A stretch of 64,000 nucleotides of DNA, from contig NC_059072.1 of NCBI RefSeq assembly GCF_020497125.1, positions 304,748,781 to 304,812,780 of the forward strand, given 5' to 3'. Below, piece by piece: positions 61,601 to 64,000 of this stretch. Source of the stretch: Mauremys mutica (taxonomy: Eukaryota > Chordata > Testudines > Geoemydidae). A program made the position numbers and the translations under genes. Numbering within the stretch: the stretch's first letter is position 1; every line of letters starts with the position of its first letter. The notes below the pieces were generated by a model. It was not told the DNA's origin, did not search any database, and saw only the letters and a program-made list of their open reading frames with translations.

Positions 61601-62831
61601 AAATGTACCAATGGCCCCATATCACTTATTCTGGCAATGTCAGAAGGACGCCAGCTTTAGACCTGGTAATGTATACTTTCTCCATCATGAAACCACCTCT
61701 GTAGCTCTCCACTGTAGGAGCTGCATGCCATGCACTGTGAGCCACAGAATAAGCTAAGAGAAGTTATTGACATCTTCACATTAAATTACAATAATGCTGA
61801 TCAATAATATTGCTGTTACTTATTGGTCAATATATAACAAGTCCCATGCAGGTATACTAAGCTATGTATCTCAATGCATACCAGACCTATGTATTTTTGA
61901 TAATACACCTCTACCTCGATATAACGCTGTCCTCGGGAGCCAAAAAATCTTACCGTGTTATAGGTGAAACGGCGTTATATCGAACTTGCTTTGATCCACC
62001 TGAGTGCGCAGCCCTGCCCCCCCCCGGAGCACTGCTTTACCACGTTATATCTGAATTCGTGTTATATCGGGTCGTGTTATATCGAGGTAAAAATGTACAT
62101 GGAACTGTACATTTAATCAAACATCATGTGCAAATGATTGCTTTGATCCATTTAACTAGCTTAGGGTTCTGTACTGCCACCTTTCACCATAGTATATTCC
62201 AGCCGGAAATGTTTGCTGCAGCCTCATGTGGAGGTTGTGCACTGAACCAGTCTGTTCAAGAGAGAGCTGTGAGCTTCAGAACAACCTAAGTTGAAAAAAA
62301 TACCAGCTCAATTTCTGGGAGTGACAGCACTATCTCCACCCATCCACTGCATCTCTCTATTTTCACCTTGTCTGCCTCAGACTTCCATTTCTCCTTCCCC
62401 ACTGGAGCCATCCAAGTATAACTACACCCTTAGGGCTGGAGTAATTACCCCCTTGGAATAGAGAGCAGCCTACACCACAATGTAGTTCAGGAAGTGCAGG
62501 AACCTTCCATAACCATCAGTCTCAGAATCAATGTGAGGCCAGCTAGATCCTTTAATTTCTAGTTGAGGATGCAGAAAGTGAACTGGAATGTACTGTGTGT
62601 GTATAGTCATGTGCAATGTTTCTGACTCATTTTTCTCTCCATCTTAGCTGTAGAGTCTGTGACTGCTGCAAAGGACCCTTGTATGGTCAAGGACTTCGTC
62701 TCATTCGATCTTGCAGGAACATATTTAGATTCCGCAAACTTCCTTTTCTCTTTAATGCCTGCTCACCATCCTGTTACAGCAGCTTCATGTCTCAGACTGA
62801 CTCTTTGACTCGAATGCTTTATGGAAATTGA
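19995..62831 (+). CDS. LRRC63: LRRC63, leucine-rich repeat-containing protein 63 (spliced, 8 confident coding exons)
   Basis: Coding exons: 19995/19999-20798, 24156-24293, 25126-25286, 33136-33234, 41001-41137, 56743-56826, 61301-61540 and 62648-62831. Every junction has an AG acceptor and GT donor, and the frame stays open across all joins (intron phases 1, 1, 0, 0, 2, 2, 2). With the candidate first exon at 7734-7756 the product is 621 residues, close to the roughly 590 I recall for mammalian LRRC63. Numbering on that model: about 1-370 is low-complexity and polar, 385-510 holds about five LRRs of 23 residues (LxxLxLxxNxLxxLP pattern), 515-560 is a helical linker, and 562-603 is a cysteine cluster. 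No signal peptide or membrane segment is evident, so the protein is probably intracellular. The molecular role of LRRC63 is not established. In human the gene lies near LCP1 and RUBCNL at 13q14 (from memory); neither neighbour is seen here. Gene identity is inferred from LRR and C-terminal architecture. Confidence 0.8.
20078..20191 (+). repeat. LRRC63: 57-bp tandem duplication inside LRRC63 coding sequence
   Basis: Two adjacent 57-bp units begin AGTGGTCAAACACAAGTCCA at 20078 and 20135. The period is a multiple of three, so the frame is kept and 19 residues are doubled. A diverged third unit lies at about 20390-20446. Confidence 0.9.
21030..21235 (+). repeat. Tortoise-type tRNA-derived SINE with CR1-like tail
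   Basis: The head has a degraded A box, then GTTTGAGCATTGGCCTGCTAA and a B-box-like GTGAGTTCAATCC. The body and tail are shared with CR1 (GGGGCAAAATCAGTACTTGG, CTTCCAGTTCTATGAGATAG), ending in (TA)n at about 21219-21236. The family is characteristic of cryptodiran turtles. Confidence 0.85.
21240..24155. other. LRRC63 intron 2 sequence
   Basis: Holds (TA)n at about 22200-22216 and decayed amniote repeats around 21290-21960. The 125-codon frame 22291-22668 has no domain and no coding bias I can see, and is not called. Confidence 0.45.
24156..24293 (+). CDS. LRRC63: LRRC63 coding exon 3
   Basis: 138 nt. The acceptor is CTTTTTTCAG at 24155 and the donor is TTCAG/GTAGGG at 24294. Phase is 1 in and 1 out, so the exon could be skipped without a frameshift. 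It encodes a charged, helix-prone segment beginning [12 protein letters not shown] with no named domain. Confidence 0.75.
24294..25125. other. LRRC63 intron 3
   Basis: 832 bp between two confirmed exons. No element recognised. Confidence 0.5.
25126..25286 (+). CDS. LRRC63: LRRC63 coding exon 4
   Basis: 161 nt. The acceptor is TTACTTGCAG at 25125 and the donor is CTTAAG/GTATAC at 25287. Phase is 1 in and 0 out. It encodes an acidic stretch ([10 protein letters not shown]) and then a helical segment ending HSRNVLNLK, which leads into the LRR block. Confidence 0.8.
25287..26693. other. LRRC63 intron 4, left part
   Basis: No gene or delimitable element. Short frames (25660-25872 minus, 26259-26519 plus) show nothing recognisable. 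Confidence 0.45.
26694..26796 (+). pseudogene. CR1 LINE, 5'-truncated, left piece
   Basis: A CR1 reverse-transcriptase region (CTAGGGAAATACAACCTAG, ATAACTGGTTGGAAAACC) begins abruptly, as CR1 5' truncations do. It is cut by the Harbinger at 26797 and resumes at 31635. Confidence 0.8.
27183..27745 (+). pseudogene. Harbinger Myb/SANT-like DNA-binding protein, first exon
   Basis: A trihelix-like Myb/SANT domain reads [18 protein letters not shown], then [20 protein letters not shown], then [14 protein letters not shown], followed after a frame change by an acidic region ([16 protein letters not shown]) and [13 protein letters not shown]. An in-frame TAG precedes the domain at about 27247. In PIF/Harbinger elements this protein brings the transposase to the DNA ends. 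Vertebrate annotation often labels it ZSCAN29-like. Confidence 0.85.
29640..29991 (+). pseudogene. Harbinger Myb/SANT-like protein, second exon
   Basis: From about 29640 a basic segment ([20 protein letters not shown]) leads into a coiled-coil-like stretch ending [18 protein letters not shown]. It is the C-terminal half of the first-exon protein, joined through an intron from about 27.74 to 29.64 kb. The tail is proline-rich. Confidence 0.8.
30827..31279 (-). pseudogene. Harbinger DDE transposase fragment
   Basis: 150 codons match the DDE_Tnp_4 core of HARBI1-like transposases: [36 protein letters not shown] and [20 protein letters not shown]. The segment with the first catalytic Asp is missing. 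The final motif with the catalytic Glu is replaced (SVTCDCSVS), so the enzyme is dead. Confidence 0.85.
31635..32519 (+). pseudogene. CR1 LINE, continuation after the Harbinger
   Basis: Resumes the CR1 broken at 26796. It carries the post-catalytic region ([37 protein letters not shown]) and the downstream segment beginning GCATCAGCTGGAGTATTGTG. Frameshifts throughout. It is broken again by a MITE at 32528. Confidence 0.87.
32528..32860. repeat. hAT-type MITE, 333 bp, inserted in CR1
   Basis: The ends CAGGGATCAGCAACCTCTGG and CCAGAGGTTGCCAACCCCTG are inverted, with an exact 8-bp duplication GGTTAGAC (32520-32527 and 32861-32868). Long internal palindromy (GTTTGTTTACCTGCCGC against its inverse) explains the mirrored open frames on both strands. 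Confidence 0.92.
32861..32975 (+). pseudogene. CR1 LINE 3' end
   Basis: The typical CR1 terminus (GGACTAGATAACCTAAAGTC, then CTTCTATGATTCTATG) ends the copy split twice upstream. Confidence 0.85.
33136..33234 (+). CDS. LRRC63: LRRC63 coding exon 5 (first clear LRR)
   Basis: 99 nt, phase 0 at both ends. The acceptor is TGTCTTCTAG at 33135 and the donor is GGGAG/GTATGT at 33235. It encodes the first recognisable leucine-rich repeat ([17 protein letters not shown]), matching the LxxLxLxxNxL consensus. Confidence 0.85.
33235..33746. other. LRRC63 intron 5, left part
   Basis: No element delimited. Frame 33365-33559 is not supported as coding. Confidence 0.45.
33761..34676 (-). mobile_element. 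RTE-clade LINE, 5'-truncated, 916 bp, frame intact
   Basis: Flanked by an exact 14-bp duplication TCAATTACATGATC (33747-33760 and 34677-34690). The minus-strand frame (stop 33768-33766) is open across the whole insert, about 303 codons. It has the reverse-transcriptase catalytic motif [11 protein letters not shown], then [35 protein letters not shown] and [17 protein letters not shown], a tail typical of RTE LINEs. Only 5 bases follow the stop, matching RTE's very short 3' UTR. The endonuclease and N-terminal RT are missing through 5' truncation. Confidence 0.9.
34691..35099. other. LRRC63 intron 5 sequence
   Basis: Contains an old decayed repeat (GTTCTGTGAGATGAATGGG, about 34941). No gene. 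Confidence 0.4.
35108..35878. mobile_element. hAT-type element, 771 bp, non-coding
   Basis: The ends TAGGGCCCTGCCAAATTCACGG and CATGAATTTGATAGGGCCCTA are inverted, with an exact 8-bp duplication TGTATGTT (35100-35107 and 35879-35886). The interior repeats GAAGTAAGGATGGCATGGTA twice, about 123 bp apart (35416, 35539), in a tandem array. No transposase. Confidence 0.92.
35998..36134 (+). repeat. Tortoise-type SINE, 3' part
   Basis: Carries a B-box-like GTGAGTTCAGTCCTTGAGGG and a CR1-like tail (GGACTAGATGATCTCCTGAG, TCTGTGATTCTGTGA). The 5' tRNA head is missing. Confidence 0.8.
36241..36775 (+). pseudogene. CR1 LINE, 3' end fragment
   Basis: Begins abruptly with CR1 C-terminal coding ([30 protein letters not shown]) and ends with the usual CR1 terminus (GATGACCTCTCGAGGTCCC, ATGATTCTATGA). 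Frameshifted. Confidence 0.87.
36985..37014. repeat. Palindrome and 14-bp partner 3.4 kb away
   Basis: AATTAAGGTTGCC and GGCAACCTTAATT form a hairpin with 2 bases between. ATTAAGGTTGCCCT (36986-36999) also has an exact inverse, AGGGCAACCTTAAT, at 40435-40448, so the two could be the ends of an old element that later received the CR1 at about 37.8-39.7 kb. Confidence 0.45.
37250..37804. repeat. Pyrimidine-rich tandem-like DNA
   Basis: C/T-rich low-complexity sequence with recurring TCTCCTTGTCC, CCCAGTCTC-type phrases. The same composition resumes at 39745-39900 beyond the CR1, so the CR1 appears to have landed inside it. Open frames here are artefacts. Confidence 0.6.
37805..38044 (+). pseudogene. 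CR1 LINE, left piece
   Basis: CR1 pre-RT coding (for example [19 protein letters not shown]) interrupted by a MITE at 38045. Confidence 0.8.
38045..38259. repeat. hAT-type MITE, 215 bp, inserted in CR1
   Basis: The ends CAGTGCCGGCTCCAGG and CCTGGAGCCGGCCCTG are inverted, with an exact 8-bp duplication AACATAGT (38037-38044 and 38260-38267). A T10 run lies near 38211-38220. Same family as 40483-40733. Confidence 0.92.
38260..39745 (+). pseudogene. CR1 LINE reverse transcriptase, long decayed copy
   Basis: The RT domain runs from [19 protein letters not shown] through [29 protein letters not shown] and [17 protein letters not shown] to the catalytic motif, here FTDDIKLGG where active CR1 has FADD (Ala to Thr; both Asp kept). 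Further on are [19 protein letters not shown] and the 3' terminus (TCTATGATTCTGTGATTC). Several frameshifts; inactive. Confidence 0.9.
39746..40474. other. Intron 5 sequence, pyrimidine-rich then old repeat
   Basis: 39746-39870 continues the C/T-rich tract of 37.3-37.8 kb. 39.9-40.45 kb looks like an old interspersed repeat (CTTATAACTTGGCCAAATTT and a related inverse near 40388). No gene. Confidence 0.4.
40483..40733. repeat. hAT-type MITE, 251 bp
   Basis: The ends CAGGGGCGGCTGTAGG and CTGGAGCCGGCCTTG are imperfect inverted repeats, with an exact 8-bp duplication ATAATACT (40475-40482 and 40734-40741). The GC-rich interior has a perfect hairpin around ACCTCCCACAGGCATGCCTG and several spurious frames on both strands. 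Its right end lies about 270 bp upstream of LRRC63 exon 6. Confidence 0.92.
41001..41137 (+). CDS. LRRC63: LRRC63 coding exon 6 (LRR 2 and 3)
   Basis: 137 nt. The acceptor is CCCCTCTAAG at 41000 and the donor is ACTGG/GTAAGG at 41138. Phase is 0 in and 2 out. It encodes two 23-residue repeats with cores [15 protein letters not shown] and [15 protein letters not shown]. It lies 83 bp upstream of an old hAT-bearing stretch but is undamaged. Confidence 0.87.
41727..42177 (-). pseudogene. hAT transposase C-terminal fragment, left arm
   Basis: The minus strand carries the hAT dimerisation region ([21 protein letters not shown], then [18 protein letters not shown], frame-damaged). The N-terminal side extends to about 42177 in shifted frames. 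Inactive. Confidence 0.8.
42291..42512 (+). pseudogene. hAT transposase C-terminal fragment, inverted right arm
   Basis: The plus strand carries the same domain facing the other way: [20 protein letters not shown], then [17 protein letters not shown]. This arm keeps the conserved ERLFS residues that both minus-strand copies have lost. Confidence 0.85.
42557..42843. repeat. Harbinger-type MITE, 287 bp, nested in hAT
   Basis: The ends GGCTGTGACTACACTT and AAGTGTAGCCAAGCCC are inverted, with a 3-bp duplication TTA (42554-42556 and 42844-42846). The related hAT at 16500-17742 shows the empty site (AAAGTTTTACAATG near 17380). The interior repeats GCAGCGCT and CCAGCGCT motifs. Confidence 0.92.
43230..43799. 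other. LRRC63 intron 6 sequence
   Basis: Holds an old decayed repeat (GAGAGACGAAGGGACTTGCC, about 43440). No gene. Confidence 0.4.
43800..44045. repeat. TG-rich low-complexity tract
   Basis: About 245 bp dominated by irregular GTGTG, GTTGTGTGG and similar words. It yields threonine/histidine-rich false frames on the minus strand. Confidence 0.7.
44054..45196 (+). repeat. Probable 5' LTR of a retroelement, about 1.14 kb
   Basis: Starts TGTGGCACTCTGTACC and ends near GGGACATGTCA. TATAAA at 44466 and AATAAA at 44778-44783 are spaced as in U3-R. A gag-like start codon follows at 45376. Exact edges are inferred from the TG...CA rule; no 3' LTR was found in the window. Confidence 0.55.
45376..45890 (+). 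pseudogene. Retroelement leader and gag/pol scraps
   Basis: After the LTR, ATG at 45376 opens a charged coiled-coil-like segment ([19 protein letters not shown]) typical of gag N-termini of LTR elements. Stops follow at about 45512. Discontinuous open pieces to about 45890 are lysine- and proline-rich with no named motif. The element is cut off by the Harbinger-like sequence that begins about 45.9 kb. Confidence 0.45.
46131..47338 (+). pseudogene. Harbinger DDE transposase (HARBI1-like)
   Basis: Almost the full length is readable in pieces: an N-terminal helical region ([19 protein letters not shown]), [20 protein letters not shown], an HTH-like [19 protein letters not shown], the first catalytic Asp in [11 protein letters not shown], the second in [10 protein letters not shown], and the Glu in [18 protein letters not shown], ending KEHFNIEP and TAG. 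Frameshifts near 46525, 46750 and 46860 and stops near 46987 inactivate it. Confidence 0.88.
48036..49479 (-). pseudogene. Harbinger Myb/SANT-like protein, decayed
   Basis: On the minus strand, helix 1 ([19 protein letters not shown]) lies in one frame at about 49370, and helices 2-3 ([21 protein letters not shown]) in another at about 49250, showing a frameshift within the domain. A downstream piece at about 48120 reads [20 protein letters not shown], matching the basic second-exon segment of the intact family. Confidence 0.8.
49810..51457. other. LRRC63 intron 6 sequence
   Basis: No gene or delimitable element seen. Confidence 0.4.
51461..51719. repeat. Harbinger-type MITE, 259 bp
   Basis: The ends GGCCAGTTCTACACT and AGTGTAGACCTGCCC are inverted, extended by ACCTACGTCC and CACCTACGCC inside. 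A 3-bp duplication TGA flanks it (51458-51460 and 51720-51722). Confidence 0.85.
51796..51970 (+). repeat. Tortoise-type tRNA-derived SINE, nearly full length
   Basis: A box (GGATAGCTCAGTGGTTTGAG), B-box-like region (TTATGAGCTCAATCC) and CR1-like tail (TGACCTCCTGAGGTCCC, GATATTCTATGAT). The best-preserved tRNA head in the window. Confidence 0.88.
52014..52796 (-). repeat. Probable 3' LTR of the minus-strand endogenous retrovirus
   Basis: On the minus strand a polypurine tract (AAAAGGGGG, 52809-52801) is followed within a few bases by TGTAGGCC, the expected LTR start. TATAAAAG lies at 52249-52242. The lower edge is uncertain; 52014 is chosen only as a TG/CA position beyond the SINE. Confidence 0.5.
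52946..54741 (-). pseudogene. Retroviral env remnant, in pieces
   Basis: Three main open pieces: 54741-54334 (hydrophobic start, likely signal peptide, then surface-subunit-like sequence with N-glycosylation sites), 54376-54014, and 53509-52946 (transmembrane-subunit-like, with a C-terminal hydrophobic anchor around [13 protein letters not shown]). Intervening frames at about 53700-54000 are broken by stops. A clear furin site and CX6CC motif were not seen. Not functional as it stands. Confidence 0.72.
54845..54905. repeat. AT-rich low-complexity run
   Basis: Imperfect ATATAA and TAAATATAAT words between the integrase and env pieces of the retroviral copy. Confidence 0.8.
54996..55580 (-). 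pseudogene. Retroviral integrase, C-terminal half, broken
   Basis: Catalytic-core remnants are visible: the second Asp in [12 protein letters not shown] (about 55560) and the Glu in SSGQVERMN (about 55450). After a frameshift near 55289 a C-terminal segment ends in an SH3-like DNA-binding stretch ([14 protein letters not shown]). The N-terminal zinc-binding domain and first Asp are missing. Confidence 0.82.
55581..56742. other. LRRC63 intron 6, right end
   Basis: May include further retroviral or LTR sequence, but no motif supports this. A short CT-rich run lies at 56281-56303. No gene. Confidence 0.4.
56743..56826 (+). CDS. LRRC63: LRRC63 coding exon 7 (LRR 4)
   Basis: 84 nt. The acceptor is TCTTTTTCAG at 56742 and the donor is CTCAG/GTATTG at 56827. 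Phase is 2 at both ends. It encodes one repeat with core [15 protein letters not shown]. The length is close to one LRR unit, consistent with growth by exon duplication. Confidence 0.85.
56827..57200. other. LRRC63 intron 7 sequence
   Basis: AT-rich, nothing recognised. Confidence 0.4.
57205..57470. repeat. Decayed MITE
   Basis: A right terminus of the GCAGTGTAGACATACCC type is paired with a diverged left end near TGATTGCAGTGCAGG. Internal AGCTTTAATCCAGCTAGCAT has an inverse near 57390. Edges approximate. Confidence 0.55.
57585..57778. mobile_element. Penelope-like insertion with inverted arms, 194 bp
   Basis: Flanked by an exact 13-bp duplication ATATGGAATTAAG (57572-57584 and 57779-57791). 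The left arm (ACAGGAGTACTTGTGGCACC) is inverted in the right arm (GGTGCCACAAGTACTCCTGT), which continues into CAGATACAGACTAACACAGC. The sequence is a very common turtle repeat that I associate with Penelope-like elements; that class name is from memory. Confidence 0.75.
58342..58840. repeat. Solo LTR, 499 bp, nested in hAT
   Basis: Begins TGTGGCAAAG and ends TTTGCCACA (TG...CA), with a 4-bp duplication GTAT (58338-58341 and 58841-58844). No internal genes, so it is the product of LTR-LTR recombination. Contains the poly-T/(TC)n tract. Confidence 0.8.
58559..58631. repeat. Poly-T followed by (TC)n microsatellite
   Basis: About 24 T, a few TTTC units, then about 20 TC units. It gives two false Arg-Glu/Lys frames on the minus strand. 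Confidence 0.95.
59208..59575. repeat. C-rich minisatellite inside a MITE remnant
   Basis: The left end CAGGGCCAGCTCTAGG resembles the hAT MITEs at 38045 and 40483. From about 59263 to 59545 a C-rich unit (GCCCCAGCCCTGGGCTC plus spacer, about 35-60 bp) recurs about seven times. The Pro-rich and Gly-rich long frames on both strands come from this array. Confidence 0.8.
59576..61300. other. LRRC63 intron 7, right part
   Basis: No gene. 60.2-60.5 kb is GC-richer with a frame of 95 codons (60193-60480) lacking any recognised domain; it may be a decayed repeat. Confidence 0.4.
61301..61540 (+). CDS. LRRC63: LRRC63 coding exon 8 (last LRRs and linker)
   Basis: 240 nt. The acceptor is AAAATTACAG at 61300 and the donor is AACAA/GTAAGT at 61541. 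Phase is 2 at both ends. It encodes the final full repeat ([15 protein letters not shown]), a partial repeat ending LLNTENN, then a helical linker with several aromatic residues ([16 protein letters not shown]). Confidence 0.87.
61541..61911. other. LRRC63 intron 8, left part
   Basis: Nothing recognised. The 70-codon frame directly after the donor is unlikely to be coding. Confidence 0.4.
61914..62087. repeat. Tc1/mariner-type MITE, 174 bp
   Basis: The ends CCTCGATATAACGC and GTTATATCGAGG are inverted, each bordered by TA (61912-61913 and 62088-62089), the mariner target. Inner copies of GTTATATCGRR repeat near both ends. Confidence 0.85.
62090..62647. other. LRRC63 intron 8, right part
   Basis: No gene or repeat recognised before the terminal exon acceptor. 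Confidence 0.4.
62648..62831 (+). CDS. LRRC63: LRRC63 terminal coding exon with cysteine cluster
   Basis: 184 nt. The acceptor is CTCCATCTTAG at 62647 and the TGA stop is 62829-62831. It encodes CxxCxCC (residues 562-568), another Cys at 583, and CxxxC at 599-603, separated by basic and hydrophobic residues. The spacing suggests a small metal-binding or disulphide module; since the protein appears cytosolic, zinc is the likelier reading. This is inference. Confidence 0.87.
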
Positions 62832-63830
62832 TCTGGGTTGCAGCAGAGAAACCGGTGATATAATGCAGTTAAGAAATATGAGGTCTTGTAGGTCATGTTG
62901 TACAAGAAAATAGCTTGTGATACTGGAATGTTTAGGATCACTTTCTCTGTGCAATTATCATATACTCTTTAAACTGCTTTCTGGCCTAAATGTTCTATTT
63001 TTATTTGGAAAGGAGTCTTTGCCTGATTAGGTTTGTTTGGGATCACTCACTAGCCTTCTCGTGTGCTGTGTAGACATACCCATAGTTCCCAGAGGAGTGT
63101 GGACGTAACCTGGCTTTGATTTGAATTGAACATGATTAAAGTATGCTAGTAAAACTGCTTTTTTCCACTGGTATAAAAAATGCTTTAAAGTGCTACACTA
63201 TCTGCCACAGACAAGATACTAATTTGGCTATTAGTAATTGTTAAATGGCACAATTACAAAAAGGTGCCTCTTGAACATGTCTGCAACCCAGACTCAATAT
63301 ACTGTTGGTAATCCAGGTGCAGAGTCTGTATGTGGGCTAAGATTCTCAAAAACAACTAATCATTTTTTGTCAACTGGAGACACTTCAGGGAGGCCTGATT
63401 TTTCAGAAAGTGCTGAGCCACTCAGTCCGAAAATCAGACCTTGTTAAATTGTCTCAAGTTGGCACCCAAAATCACTAGTTGTTTTTGGAAATCTTGGCCG
63501 TAGTGCATGTTTTATTACAAATAGCTTTGATAAAGGAAATTCACGCTAAAGTGAAATTTGCTAGATAGTGTTCTCATTTATTTGAACACGAGACAGACTC
63601 CAATAGTCTAATGTCTGGCCGATTACATGTATGTATATGTTTGTATAGTCCTTAATTTTGTTAATGTGAAAACCCAAGCTAGGAGATTGCCAAAGGAACC
63701 CTGTAATTTGTATTTAAAGGATGTTTGGGCTATGCCTGTTTTTAATAACGTTGTATATAATGTGACATTGTCAAATACAAAACATTGGTTGGTGGAAAAT
63801 GTTTAATAAAAAATTAAACTTGAGGGCAGG
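62832..63830 (+). other. LRRC63: Probable LRRC63 3' UTR
   Basis: About 1 kb of non-repetitive AT-rich sequence between the stop codon and the first strong polyadenylation signal downstream. The short open frame at 63238-63447 has no coding character and is not called as a gene. Confidence 0.55.
63805..63810 (+). promoter_or_regulatory. AATAAA polyadenylation signal
   Basis: A canonical hexamer lies in an A-rich stretch about 975 nt after the LRRC63 stop. No competing canonical signal was noticed between stop and hexamer. Confidence 0.55.
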
Positions 63831-64000
63831 AGAAAAATTTGCTCTGCAAATTTCAAAAGATTGTCAGATTTCCTAAGTAGGAAGTCTGAATTTCTTCACC
63901 CTCAGTCGCCAGTTTTGATTTGATGGGCTTGCTCTCCTCAAAATAGCTAGTAGCAGCAGCAGCAGCCAATAGGAGCACATGGTTTTGGTGGCATCTGTGG
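63831..64000. other. Downstream flank
   Basis: No feature beyond a short (GCA)n-like run at about 63953-63965. Confidence 0.4.

Overview
The window is vertebrate nuclear DNA, almost certainly from a cryptodiran turtle. It has one spliced gene with consensus GT/AG introns, abundant CR1 LINEs, tRNA-derived SINEs with CR1-like tails (tortoise PolIII/SINE type), and many hAT and PIF/Harbinger elements and MITEs. No operons, CRISPR arrays or phage genes are present. Most long open frames are transposon remnants or low-complexity DNA.

The gene I can support is LRRC63 (leucine-rich repeat-containing 63) on the + strand. Eight coding exons run from 19995/19999 to 62831. All join in frame, with introns at consensus splice sites. 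The protein has a low-complexity N-terminal half with a fresh 57-bp tandem duplication, a short LRR block, a helical linker and a C-terminal cysteine cluster. A CpG island at about 7.3-7.9 kb is the likely promoter. It contains a candidate first exon (ATG at 7734) whose phase fits the next acceptor and which would give a 621-residue protein. A polyadenylation signal lies at 63805. At the left edge, a candidate minus-strand exon (1-141) may belong to a head-to-head neighbour I cannot identify.

Layout: 1-7.2 kb is upstream flank with a possible LTR and several MITEs. 7.3-7.9 kb is the CpG island. 7.9-20 kb is the putative first intron, with a CR1 split by a nested DNA element (9.8-13.6 kb) and a hAT with long inverted ends (16.5-17.7 kb). 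20-25.3 kb holds exons 2-4. 25.3-33.1 kb is an intron with a CR1 split by a 4.8-kb Harbinger. 33.2-41 kb is an intron with a 5'-truncated RTE LINE bounded by a 14-bp duplication, a hAT, CR1s and MITEs. 41.1-56.7 kb is the largest intron, with a second long-inverted-repeat hAT, a 5' LTR plus gag fragment, a decayed Harbinger with both its genes, and a decayed minus-strand endogenous retrovirus (integrase end, env, LTR). 56.8-62.6 kb holds the last two introns, with a Penelope-like insertion and a solo LTR nested in a hAT. The 3' end of the gene and its 3' UTR complete the window.

I found no undescribed multi-gene system. The most informative content is the exon-level gene model and a set of nested insertions whose target-site duplications (TSDs) can be read directly, so insertion order and element class can be assigned. 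Family names for repeats rest on recognition, not on a database search.
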